Source: an uncultured Chromatiaceae bacterium
Lineage (GTDB): Bacteria; Pseudomonadota; Gammaproteobacteria; DRLM01
NCBI GenBank assembly: GCA_945787555.1
Contig: CALZJG010000062.1
Coordinates: 1 to 58,473 of the forward strand
DNA length: 58,473 bases
Direction of reading: 5' to 3'
Shown in pieces: positions 15,793 through 23,482 of this stretch; positions within the stretch are counted from its first letter, which is position 1; each line of letters opens with the position of its first letter. A model generated the notes under the pieces. The model was given only the letters and a program-made list of their open reading frames with translations. It was not told where the DNA came from and did not search any database. A program made the position numbers and the translations under genes.

Positions 15793-17769
15793 ATGCATAG
15801 CATTGTGCCAGCCGCCATCAGCAAATCCCGCTACTTGGTCGTAGCGGTGATTTTTCTCGCTGCGATGTTGACTTTCGCTCTGACCCGCGCCGTTTTGATC
15901 GCGCTCAGTCCTGACCAAGCGGAGCTATCCATAGGCTCGCTGGTGGAGATCTACGGCATCGGCGCCCTCTATGACTTTGCCTTCTTCGCCTATGCCCTGA
16001 TCCCGGTCTGCCTTTATCTGTGGTTGATGCCAAACCGGTTGTGGCGCTCGCGCCTTAACAGGTTGCTGGTGCATCTGGCCTGTTTCGCCGCGGTTTACGG
16101 CTTGTTGTTTATCGTCGTGGCGGAGATACTTTTCTGGCTAGAGTTCCAGGTGCGTTTCAATTTCATCTCGGTGGACTACCTCGTTTATCGGCGCGAAGTG
16201 ACTGACAACATCGCCCAGTCCTATCCCATCGGGCTGATACTGACTGGCATCTTTGTGGTGACTGCGCTGATCTATTGGCGGCTTGCGCGCCCTATACACA
16301 GGGCGCTTGGGCAGGTGGAGACGTTGCGTGGTCGCACGTTGATTACCCTGGCATTGCTCCTGCTGCCGGCCGGCGCCTATGCCGCCCTCGATCAGCGCTT
16401 GATGCACTTCTCCGGCAACGCCTACCAAAATGAGTTGGCAGGCGACGGGCCTTATCAGTTCTTTGCTGCTTTCCGCAATAACGAACTCGATTACGGCCGT
16501 TTCTACACCACCATTGACGACGAACTTGCCTCTGCAACCCTGCGCCAGGAAGTAAAAGAGGCCAACAGTGAGTTCGTTGATAATGCGCCATACAGTATCC
16601 GGCGCCAGATCAAAGCCGAGGGCGGGGAACAACAACGCAATATCATGTTGGTGATGATCGAAAGCCTCGGCGCCGAGAATTTGGGCGTCTTCGGCAACGA
16701 CAAGAGCCTGACCCCCAACCTGGATAACTTGGCTGACCAGTCGCTGCTGTTCAGTCGCCTCTATTCTACTGGTACCCGCACTACCCGCGGGCTGGAGGCG
16801 GTGACGCTTTCCATACCGCCGACGCCGGGGCGCTCCATCGTCAAGCGCCTGGGGCATGAATCGGGCATGTGGTCGCTGGGCAATGTCTTGAAATCCAAGG
16901 GATACGACACCCGCTTTCTTTACGGCGGGCGTGGTTATTTCGACAACATGAACGCCTTTTTCTCTGGAAATGGCTATGACATCGTGGATCAAACCAGCGT
17001 TGCCGATAAGGAGATCGGTTTCAAAAACGCCTGGGGCATGGCCGATGAGTATCTCTATACTCAGGCGATCAAGTCGGCCGACGATGCCCATCGCCAGGGC
17101 CGGCCTTTTTTCTTTCACCTCATGACCACCTCCAATCACCGTCCGTATACTTATCCTGTCGGTCGGATTGACATCCCTTCTGGGAGTGGCCGTGACGGGG
17201 CGGTTAAATATACTGACTGGGCCATCGGCGATTTCCTCGCGCGCGTGCGAGACAAGCCCTGGTTTGCTGATACGTTGTTTGTTTTCGTCGCCGATCACAC
17301 GTCCGGCAGTGCCGGAAAAACTGACTTACCGCTAGACCGCTACCACGTTCCCATGTTGATCTACAGCCCCGCTCATCTTGCGCCGCAACGGATCGACAAA
17401 CTCGCCAGCCAGATCGATATCGCACCGACGCTGCTGGGCATGTTGAACATGAATTATGAATCGTCCGCCTTCGGCAAGGACATCTTGCATATGGCGCCGC
17501 AAGATGAGCGGGCCCTGATTGGCAATTACCAGCACCTGGGCCTGTACACACCGGGCACCTTGTCGGTGATCAGTCCGCGGCGGCACTTGAGTCAACAACA
17601 TAATCCGGAGAGCCGCGACCCCCAAATCGTCGAGGTGAGCGCGGATGACCCTCATATGCGCCGGGATTTAGCCTACTATCAAGGTGCGGACCATATTTAT
17701 CACCATCGTTTGAATGCCTGGAACGGTAACGACGCTAATGCGCCGGCATTGGCCAGGGCCGGGAAATAA
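15793..17769 (+). CDS. LTA-synthase-family membrane sulfatase/phosphotransferase
   Basis: 658 residues from ATG 15793 (start at MHSIVPAAISK; an upstream ATG at 15763 adds ten unlikely residues). About five membrane helices span residues 15-205, followed by a large periplasmic alkaline-phosphatase-fold domain (about 280-620). Motifs include IMLVMIESLGAENLG with the metal-site Glu, the nucleophile region G327-T-R-T-T-R-G-L-E335 and FVFVADHTSG with the distal Asp-His. The fold is COG1368-like; in Gram-negatives such enzymes transfer phospho-head-groups to glycans or lipids rather than making lipoteichoic acid. PAP2 phosphatase and cytochrome b561 genes follow on the same strand. The tandem repeats upstream suggest control by a two-component envelope-stress regulator. 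Confidence 0.88.
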   Translation: MHSIVPAAISKSRYLVVAVIFLAAMLTFALTRAVLIALSPDQAELSIGSLVEIYGIGALYDFAFFAYALIPVCLYLWLMPNRLWRSRLNRLLVHLACFAAVYGLLFIVVAEILFWLEFQVRFNFISVDYLVYRREVTDNIAQSYPIGLILTGIFVVTALIYWRLARPIHRALGQVETLRGRTLITLALLLLPAGAYAALDQRLMHFSGNAYQNELAGDGPYQFFAAFRNNELDYGRFYTTIDDELASATLRQEVKEANSEFVDNAPYSIRRQIKAEGGEQQRNIMLVMIESLGAENLGVFGNDKSLTPNLDNLADQSLLFSRLYSTGTRTTRGLEAVTLSIPPTPGRSIVKRLGHESGMWSLGNVLKSKGYDTRFLYGGRGYFDNMNAFFSGNGYDIVDQTSVADKEIGFKNAWGMADEYLYTQAIKSADDAHRQGRPFFFHLMTTSNHRPYTYPVGRIDIPSGSGRDGAVKYTDWAIGDFLARVRDKPWFADTLFVFVADHTSGSAGKTDLPLDRYHVPMLIYSPAHLAPQRIDKLASQIDIAPTLLGMLNMNYESSAFGKDILHMAPQDERALIGNYQHLGLYTPGTLSVISPRRHLSQQHNPESRDPQIVEVSADDPHMRRDLAYYQGADHIYHHRLNAWNGNDANAPALARAGK

Positions 17770-17775
17770 TAGCGG

Positions 17776-18456
17776 GTGTTAGTTGTGCGGTTCTGGCGAC
17801 GGCATCTGCTATGGCCTTTGGTGCTATTTATCGCTGTGGCGCTTGCGCTGGAACGCGGCCAGTTCGATCTCGTGGTCGCCGACGGGCTATATGCCCTTGA
17901 AGGCGGGCAATGGGCGTTGAAGAATCATTTCGTCACCTCGAGCGTATTGCACGACGCCGCCCAGAATCTGAGCCGGATCATCGGCGTAGTATTTCTAGCG
18001 CTGGCGATAGGCAGTCGCTGCAGTCGGCGTCTCGCCCCTTATGGGCGTGGCTTCTGGCTGTTGTTCGCCGCGGCGGCCGGTTCCGCGATCATCGTTTCGA
18101 TCATCAAAGCCCTTTCGCATGTCGACTGCCCCTGGGATTTACTGCGCTACGGCGGCAGCCGGCCCTACTTGCCGATATTCGCGCCTCATCCCGGTGAATA
18201 TCCAGAAGGTCGCTGCTTTCCTTCCGGTCACGCCGGCGCTGGCTATGGACTGGTCGCGCTCTATTTTTTCTTCTTGCATTACGGGCTGCGTTGGAAGTGG
18301 TTAGGTTTGTCTGTCGGGCTCGCCATGGGCGTGATCTATGGGGTGGACCAACAGCTTAGGGGGGCACATTTCTTATCACACGACCTGTGGGCCTTGGCGA
18401 TTTGCTGGCTGGTGGCGCTGTTGTGCTATTGGATTGCCTTTCATCGCCGAACATAG
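17776..18456 (+). CDS. PAP2-family membrane phosphatase
   Basis: 226 residues with about six membrane helices and the lipid-phosphatase signatures CFPSGHAGAGYG (motif 2, nucleophile-assisting His) and RGAHFLSHDLW (motif 3, with catalytic His and Asp). The probable motif 1 lies around KALSHVDCPWDL. Enzymes of this type dephosphorylate lipid phosphates such as undecaprenyl-PP, phosphatidate or lipid A. It follows the LTA-synthase-like gene by 6 bp, so the two probably act together on envelope phospholipid or lipid A. The start is GTG at 17776; a second GTG four codons on is possible. Confidence 0.9.
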   Translation: MLVVRFWRRHLLWPLVLFIAVALALERGQFDLVVADGLYALEGGQWALKNHFVTSSVLHDAAQNLSRIIGVVFLALAIGSRCSRRLAPYGRGFWLLFAAAAGSAIIVSIIKALSHVDCPWDLLRYGGSRPYLPIFAPHPGEYPEGRCFPSGHAGAGYGLVALYFFFLHYGLRWKWLGLSVGLAMGVIYGVDQQLRGAHFLSHDLWALAICWLVALLCYWIAFHRRT

Positions 18457-18458
18457 AT

Positions 18459-18486
18459 TTGACATCTTCTTGACGAATTATTGATT
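18459..18486 (+). promoter_or_regulatory. Second set of 11-bp-spaced TTGAC direct repeats
   Basis: TTGACA (18459), TTGACG (18470) and TTGATT (18481) are exactly 11 bp apart, about 100 bp before the cytochrome b561 gene at 18583. They match the style of the repeats at 15671-15718. The same response regulator may therefore drive both the phosphotransferase operon and cytochrome b561. Confidence 0.5.
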
Positions 18487-18582
18487 AGCAGGTGTGTAGG
18501 TTCTGATTCCAATAGATGACTAGTTAACAAATCATCTCGCCGTCCCGGCACACAGAATAAACATAGGCAAGGGAGAACCCGA

Positions 18583-19200
18583 ATGGAGAGTCAGACTAAC
18601 ATGGTGCGAGAGACTGTACCGACGAGCGAGGATAGCTGGAGCCTACCGACTCGCTTGTTGCATCTAGGCTTGGTGGTCGCGGTGACCGGGCAACTCCTGC
18701 TGAGTCTGGTCATGACGCCGCCGGATGAAAAGCAACCCTCGGCCATAGGCTCGGCTACGTTTGAAATTCATGAAGTCTTGGGAATAGTAGCGCTGATGAT
18801 AGTTCTTTTACACTGGCTGTGGACGGTCATTAAGCAGGCAGACGGTGGTTGGAGGCATCTGTTCCCCTGGTTCGGGGAGGCTCGCGCCGAGGTGATCGAC
18901 GAGCTCAAGGCACTGCTCGGCGGCCGCTTGCCCGAGGGTGGGGCAAGAGGCGGCTTGCCCGGATTCATTCACGGCTTGGGATTATTAGTCGTGAGCGGCA
19001 TGGCCGTAACCGGTGGGATGTTGTTTGTGTTACTGCCGGAGACGGGAAAACCTGGTCCCTGGGCGGAGCTGTTAGCTGAAATCCATGAGACCCTGAGCGG
19101 TGTCATGTGGGCCTATTGGGTGGGTCACGGGGGTATGGCAGTGCTTCACCACTACACGGGGCATACGACACTGCGCAACATGTTCCGATTTCGCCGTTGA
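18583..19200 (+). CDS. Cytochrome b561-family di-heme membrane protein
   Basis: 205 residues with four predicted membrane helices. Histidines suited to heme ligation lie at LLHLGLVV (helix 1), IVLLHWLWTV (helix 2), FIHGLGLLVV (helix 3) and WVGHGGMAVLHHYTGH (helix 4). These proteins move electrons between quinone and periplasmic partners. A Gly-rich cytoplasmic loop separates helices 2 and 3 (about residues 88-125). The gene is preceded by GGGAGAACCCG and by the direct repeats at 18459-18486. Its neighbours suggest co-regulation with envelope-remodelling enzymes; the redox partner is unknown. Confidence 0.88.
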   Translation: MESQTNMVRETVPTSEDSWSLPTRLLHLGLVVAVTGQLLLSLVMTPPDEKQPSAIGSATFEIHEVLGIVALMIVLLHWLWTVIKQADGGWRHLFPWFGEARAEVIDELKALLGGRLPEGGARGGLPGFIHGLGLLVVSGMAVTGGMLFVLLPETGKPGPWAELLAEIHETLSGVMWAYWVGHGGMAVLHHYTGHTTLRNMFRFRR

Positions 19201-19375
19201 GACGTGGTAGTAAGTTGCAGGGTCTGGGATGATAATTGGCATAATGTCATGGGTATAACTTAGTTGCGGTTTGACCATCGGAAAAGTGCGCATGGCCAGG
19301 CTGTTCAGAACAGGATTGGCGGAGGCAGTGCTGATAATTCGATCGATCATAGGCTGAACAAGGAATTCCGAGAAA

Positions 19376-20380
19376 GTGAAGATATTATGGATCGCCCTTG
19401 CACTGCTCTGCGCCTTGCTTTTGATCGCATCTTTGTCCGTTTATGCCCTAATGATCTGGATGCCGGGGCCTGCTCAGCCGGTGCAATCCCTGCCTGCCAC
19501 CGAGGACCTGTCCCCCCTGGAGCGCCAACTTGCACAGCACGTTAACACCCTGTCCGAGGAGATCGGGGAGCGCAATCATCTACTACCATCAGAGCTAGAG
19601 GAGGCCGCGGATTACATTCAATCCGCGTTCGCTGCACAGGGTTATGAGCCACTGATTCAATCCTTCGGCAATGATGAACACTCATATAAGAATATAGAGG
19701 TGATCAAAAAAGGCACGCGCTTGCCCGAGGAGATCGTTGTCATCGGCGCGCACTACGATACGCTCCGTGGCTCACCCGGGGCCGATGATAATGCCTCCGG
19801 GGTGGCTGTTTTATTGGAGCTGTCGAGACTATTGCAGGACGCCGATTTACCGCGCACCATCCACTTCGTGGCATTCACCAATGAAGAGCATCCTCATGCA
19901 GAAACAGAACTCATGGGGAGTCGCGTTTATGCCAAGCGCGCCAAGAACAGCAATGACCCTATCGTTGCCATGATCTCCTTGGAGAGCCTTGGTATATATA
20001 GCGATAGGACGGGATCACAGGGCTATCCGCCACCGTTATCTTGGTTTTATCCTAACACCGGAAATTTCGTCGCCTTCGTCGCCAATCTCGCATCACGCGC
20101 ATTGGCACGTCAGACCATTGCCACATTTCGGGCCCACGCAAGGATTCCTAGTGAGGGCGTAGCAGCCCCGGAGAACTGGGTGCCGGACATACGCCGTTCG
20201 GATCACTCATCATTCTGGGATCAGGGTTACCCCGCCATCATGGTCACCGACACCGCGCCGTTTAGATATGCCCACTATCATACGGCCCGGGACCTCCCCG
20301 AAAATCTGGCCTATCCTGAAATGGCGGCAGCGACTTTGGGTTTACGGCAGGTGGTGGAGACCCTCGCGGTTGATCAGTAA
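19376..20380 (+). CDS. M28-family zinc aminopeptidase, membrane-anchored
   Basis: 334 residues from GTG 19376, preceded by AAGGA. An N-terminal membrane anchor or signal (WIALALLCALLLIASLSVYA) is followed by the M28 catalytic domain. The metal site is visible: H126 (GAHYD), D137 (GADDN), catalytic E170-E171 (FTNEEHPH) and the late His in YAHYHTARD. It should be a periplasmic aminopeptidase or glutaminyl-cyclase-like enzyme. It stands alone on the plus strand, after a 175-bp gap. The substrate is unknown. Confidence 0.88.
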   Translation: MKILWIALALLCALLLIASLSVYALMIWMPGPAQPVQSLPATEDLSPLERQLAQHVNTLSEEIGERNHLLPSELEEAADYIQSAFAAQGYEPLIQSFGNDEHSYKNIEVIKKGTRLPEEIVVIGAHYDTLRGSPGADDNASGVAVLLELSRLLQDADLPRTIHFVAFTNEEHPHAETELMGSRVYAKRAKNSNDPIVAMISLESLGIYSDRTGSQGYPPPLSWFYPNTGNFVAFVANLASRALARQTIATFRAHARIPSEGVAAPENWVPDIRRSDHSSFWDQGYPAIMVTDTAPFRYAHYHTARDLPENLAYPEMAAATLGLRQVVETLAVDQ

Positions 20381-20442
20381 GGATAAGATTGGGGCTTGCA
20401 ATCCAACATTAACAGATAGCGCCAGAGGGTAATTAGATAGAA

Positions 20443-20598
20443 GTGTATCGCACACAGCGTCGCAACCAAGCGGAGCCTAGCGTCTACTGCCGTGAAGAGT
20501 TTGATGCTCGCAAGGCAAGAATGGCGCAAGCTTATCTTACCGACGAATTAACCATTAGCGAGGTTGCAGTCCACTTGGAGTACGTCATGCGTCAGTGA
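20443..20598 (+). pseudogene. Remnant of an AraC-family regulator (HTH fragment)
   Basis: A 51-codon frame contains TQRRNQAEPSVYCREEFDAR followed by MAQAYLTDELTISEVAVHLEY. This matches the first helix-turn-helix of AraC-family proteins with the arabinose-binding-like N-domain (typical: LQRRL, then AQAYL, TISEVAFLLGY). The N-terminal domain and the second HTH are missing and the frame ends abruptly, so it is a gene relic. Apart from this fragment the gap 20381-20703 shows nothing. Confidence 0.6.
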
Positions 20599-20703
20599 GC
20601 AGAGCTGTGAAGCAAGTAGCAGAGCAGAGCGATTGATTGCTGAAATCCCGCCATGTTTGATGGCGAGATCCCACCCGGTTACCCGCGACGGCCTGGTTAG
20701 GCG

Positions 20704-20982
20704 TCATTTCGTCAACGTGCGTCGCAGGTAGACCGTATGATCGGCTGCCGGCACTCCAATCACCGATACGACTTCCCAACCATCAACAGCAAGTTCATTA
20801 AGCAATCGTGTCCGCTTGGTATCGACATAGATGCCCCTAGCCTGTTTTTCAAAGGCGGTGCCGCCCATAATGCCTTGCAATATGACAACTCTATACTCCC
20901 AGCCGCCATTATCAGCCCAAGCCGGTACCCCTATGTTCACGAGCAGACTCAAGAGCAGAACTGTACGCATGATTTTGAACAT
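20704..20982 (-). CDS. Small secreted DUF4177-like protein
   Basis: 92 residues with signal peptide (MRTVLLLSLLVNIGVPAWA). The mature part has WEYRVVILQG near its start and LLNELAVDGWEVVSVIG in the middle, the two blocks that define DUF4177-type small alpha/beta proteins. Function is unknown. A start at the fifth residue (20970) is equally possible. It is single-gene, with AT-rich DNA upstream. Confidence 0.75.
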   Translation of the reverse strand: MFKIMRTVLLLSLLVNIGVPAWADNGGWEYRVVILQGIMGGTAFEKQARGIYVDTKRTRLLNELAVDGWEVVSVIGVPAADHTVYLRRTLTK

Positions 20983-21695
20983 TCTCGTGCCCTCTCCTAT
21001 GATTCCTGAAATTTAAGCATCTATACGTTGCGCGCTGCATGATGAATAGATGTCTGTGGGACTACACTACCTCGATGCCGGCCAGTTGCCCATTATTCGA
21101 TGACATTGAATTACGCATCTCATGATATCGCCTAATCCGGCCCTTGGTTTTCTTTCTTAATCAGACCGGTTAGAGGTGTGTTCATAGACTGCAACGACAA
21201 ACCCTAAGCTCATTTTCCACGCTTATGCGTTGAGTATAGCCGCAAGAAGCGAATGCGTGTCGCAGGATATCTCAGATTGAGTTGAGCAAGCCCGAGTTGT
21301 GGCGGATAGAAGGGTTAAGGCCCTGGGGCGGCCGGCTTGGTGTTATCTCCTGTCGATGCGTAGCGGGACCAGACCGAGCGAGTGCGCGCAAATGGCCGAT
21401 AGACAGACTCATTACGCTTACTATGGTTGTCTAAAAAATGGCATTTGTGGCCGTGATAGTTCTACGGGTCATGTCCGCTCCTGGGCGTATGTTTCAATGC
21501 CCCACCAGCACTTGAACGTCAGCTCCGCTCGAGTATCCCATGTGCTATGCGCTGTCAAACACCATGCCGTCGCTGCCGCTCGCTCAGGAGTAAGGCCAGC
21601 TGAGGGGGGGATGACTTGGCGCGCTAATTTGGTAGCGCCTTCCTAAACCGTGGCGTGTTGATGACCCAATAAAGCCTTGGACGGATGTCGCACGT
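20983..21695. other. Gene-free region of about 710 bp
   Basis: Only short frames are present. The longest on the plus strand (21299-21646) has an erratic composition (many Cys, His, Arg), no ribosome site and no recognisable domain, so I do not call it. I see no RNA gene. The region follows two gene remnants and may be a scar of past rearrangement. Confidence 0.5.
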
Positions 21696-21730
21696 AAAAA
21701 GAGGGAGGCCGGGGCGCAGTGTCCCCGGCC
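21696..21730 (-). terminator. Intrinsic terminator of the repeat-protein gene
   Basis: Read on the minus strand: GGCCGGGG, an 8-nt loop, CCCCGGCC (stem arms at 21723-21730 and 21707-21714), then a TTTTT run at 21696-21700. It lies 12 bp after the stop of the gene at 21742-22263. Confidence 0.8.
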
Positions 21731-21741
21731 AATCTAGAGGT

Positions 21742-22263
21742 TTACTTGAGCACTACGCCACCGGTGTTGGCGCTGGACGAGCTCCCACTGGAGGAGGTGA
21801 AGGCGTTTTGGTTCTTAGACTTGATGTTGATTTCCACATCATCTTTGATCGTGGAGTTCTTGGCCGCCAAGCCGCCGGTAGTGGCGACCGAGTTCCTGCC
21901 GCCGGAGACCGTAGTAGCATTGCGGTTCTTGGACTTGATGTTGACCTCCACGTCATCTTTGATGGTGGAATTCTTAACCGCCATGCCGCCGGTGGTGGCC
22001 ATGGAGTTGCTCCCGCTGGAACGCGTGCTGGAGTTTTGGTTCTTGGATTTTACGTTGATCTCCACGTCGTCCTTCATCGTGGAATTCTGCAGCGATACAC
22101 CGCCGGTGTTGGCCATAGAATTCCTGCCGGTCGACAAGGTGACGGCGTTGCGGTTTTTCGCCTTGAGTTCGATCTCCACGTCGTCTTTGACGGTTGAGCC
22201 GGCGAAAGCCGCAGCGGACATGACAAGACTACCCACAAGCGTGCTGATGATTACGTGTTTCAT
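21742..22263 (-). CDS. Secreted protein made of four 38-residue repeats (candidate fibre/amyloid subunit)
   Basis: 173 residues: signal peptide (MKHVIISTLVGSLVMSAAAFA) then four tandem repeats of 38 residues that fill the rest. Each has the pattern T-[VMI]-KDDVE-[IV]-x-[LVI]-K-[AS]-KN-[RQ]-N, a Ser/Thr stretch, G-x-NS, a few residues, TGG, and most end in NS before the next. Alternating hydrophobic and polar residues with regularly placed Asn, Gly and Ser suggest a beta-solenoid or amyloid-like fold, as in curli-type subunits. No Cys. A strong ribosome site (AAAGGAGATAGACC) precedes ATG 22263, an intrinsic terminator follows, and a palindromic operator lies 132 bp upstream, so it is a well-expressed single-gene unit. 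Family not recognised; the fibre idea is inference. Confidence 0.85.
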   Translation of the reverse strand: MKHVIISTLVGSLVMSAAAFAGSTVKDDVEIELKAKNRNAVTLSTGRNSMANTGGVSLQNSTMKDDVEINVKSKNQNSSTRSSGSNSMATTGGMAVKNSTIKDDVEVNIKSKNRNATTVSGGRNSVATTGGLAAKNSTIKDDVEINIKSKNQNAFTSSSGSSSSANTGGVVLK

Positions 22264-22632
22264 GGTCTATCTCCTTTGTCGTATTTGATCGTGAGCCGTT
22301 GAGAGTATTTATGAGGACGCTAGTAAAGCAGCGAGCTCAAGGACCATGTTAGAGATCTGAAGCGAGGTGGGCAGTGTGCTATTGCCCAGGTATATGTGAC
22401 ATATTCACGTTGTCGACGTAGGGGGTATGTGTGCGACTAAGCCCAATGGCATATAGTTAAAGACCGAAATCGCGACCATAGTGGCGCTTCGTCTGAATGA
22501 GTGAGCGGTGAATGGTGGTTGCTCTGGCTAGCGCTGATCGGTGGGCGTGTGGCGACGCAATGTGGCCTGTTACAGCGGATGCCTGGTGCATGCAAGACAC
22601 GCCGTGGTGGCAACGCCGGGGCATGCTGGGTC
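22264..22632. other. 369-bp region between repeat-protein and CNB genes
   Basis: Holds the palindrome at 22396-22408, which faces the repeat-protein gene (minus strand). No gene was recognised between 22410 and 22632; short frames there lack ribosome sites and domains. Confidence 0.5.
22396..22408. promoter_or_regulatory. Putative operator GTGACATATTCAC
   Basis: Identical over 15 bases (ATGTGACATATTCAC) to the site at 8507. It lies 132 bp upstream of the repeat-protein start at 22263, the only gene it can serve nearby. Confidence 0.6.
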
Positions 22633-23127
22633 CTATACGGAGTGATATGTCCATTCTTGTTCTGCGTGACGTGGTTCGACTTTCATCTCAAAATATCGCC
22701 GATCCGAGTCGCGCAGTCGCCGGCTGAGTTCGCGGGCGATATTCATATATATAAGGGTGAATTGCTCTAAGTCCCGGCTGTACAGCTCAAAGAGATCTTG
22801 CGCCGTGATTTCCAAGGCCGTGCAGTGCGCCACGGCCAGCGCGGAGGCGCTGCGCCGCCCCGGTTCCACCAAGGACATTTCTCCGAAGCAATCGCCGGCC
22901 CCTAGGTAGCGCAGTACGAAATCACTGCCTTGCCAGTCTTTCAATATGGAAATCTCGCCTGTCTCCAATACGAACATGGATTGGGCCTCGTCGTTTTCGT
23001 GAAAAAAATACTGTCCTTTAGGCACCTCGACCTCGGATGAGGCCGAGCACAAAAACTCCAGGGTGGCTGCAGTCGTCGCACCGAAGATAGGCATGGCCTG
23101 CAAAAGTATCAAATGGTTCTGATTCAT
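22633..23127 (-). CDS. Stand-alone cyclic-nucleotide-binding domain protein
   Basis: 164 residues from ATG 23127 (MNQNHLILLQ; GGAGAG upstream; an ATG five codons earlier is possible). A single CNB beta-roll (about 10-120) has the phosphate-binding cassette FGEMSLVEPGRRSASA, which matches the cNMP-binding consensus including RSA. Downstream helices (ARELSRRLRDSDRRYF) resemble the CRP dimerisation helix, but there is no winged-helix DNA-binding domain. It is therefore a receiver that cannot itself bind DNA in the usual way. It is transcribed divergently from the lipid-amine operon (355 bp apart) and may tune that operon or the Crp paralogues by heterodimer formation (inference). Confidence 0.88.
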   Translation of the reverse strand: MNQNHLILLQAMPIFGATTAATLEFLCSASSEVEVPKGQYFFHENDEAQSMFVLETGEISILKDWQGSDFVLRYLGAGDCFGEMSLVEPGRRSASALAVAHCTALEITAQDLFELYSRDLEQFTLIYMNIARELSRRLRDSDRRYFEMKVEPRHAEQEWTYHSV

Positions 23128-23482
23128 GGTGTATCTCTCCAAAATTTCGTGCTTGCCCGTCCGGCGTGCGATAGCTAGCTGGCTTCATTATCCATAATCA
23201 GCATCGCCGACACCGCTCTACGAGCGTCAATAAATATAAACATAGTCGAGCAACCATGTTGCCGCAATGAGATACAGCCGCCGGCATCACCTGTGGCTTA
23301 GCCATTATAGTCGCAGAGTTCGATAGTTATTCAGAGTAGAAGCAATCCTGCTTGTGTGATTCAAGTCTAGTCTGGCTGCGTTTGAGAAATGGGAATATTC
23401 ACCTCGCGTTAGCGTAATCCTTAACAGGCCTTGAGATACGATTTGATTACATTGCCTACCCATACACCCTGGGAGATAGGCA
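23128..23482. other. 355-bp divergent promoter region (CNB gene / biosynthetic operon)
   Basis: AT-rich, with no gene. It contains a half-palindrome TGTGATTC around 23355 and a palindrome-like site at 23391-23402, followed by GCGTAATCCTTAAC. It must hold the promoter of the biosynthetic operon (plus) and of the CNB protein (minus). Confidence 0.55.
23391..23402. promoter_or_regulatory. Putative operator GGGAATATTCAC upstream of the biosynthetic operon
   Basis: Differs by one base from the perfect palindrome GTGAATATTCAC at 11927. It lies 81 bp before the fatty acyl-AMP ligase start at 23483, so it could control the operon. This is the weaker kind of match (4-bp spacer and one mismatch). Confidence 0.4.

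Noticed and set aside
16138-17298. A 386-codon open frame on the minus strand
   Set aside because: Antisense to the LTA-synthase-like gene, no ribosome site and no domain.
21299-21646. A 115-codon plus-strand frame
   Set aside because: No ribosome site, erratic composition, no similarity to any family I know.
21742-22263. 114-bp direct repeats as a CRISPR array
   Set aside because: The repeats are contiguous, lack spacers and encode an open reading frame.
21685-22288. Two plus-strand frames of 170 and 189 codons
   Set aside because: They mirror the repeats of the minus-strand secreted protein, which has a signal peptide, ribosome site and terminator.
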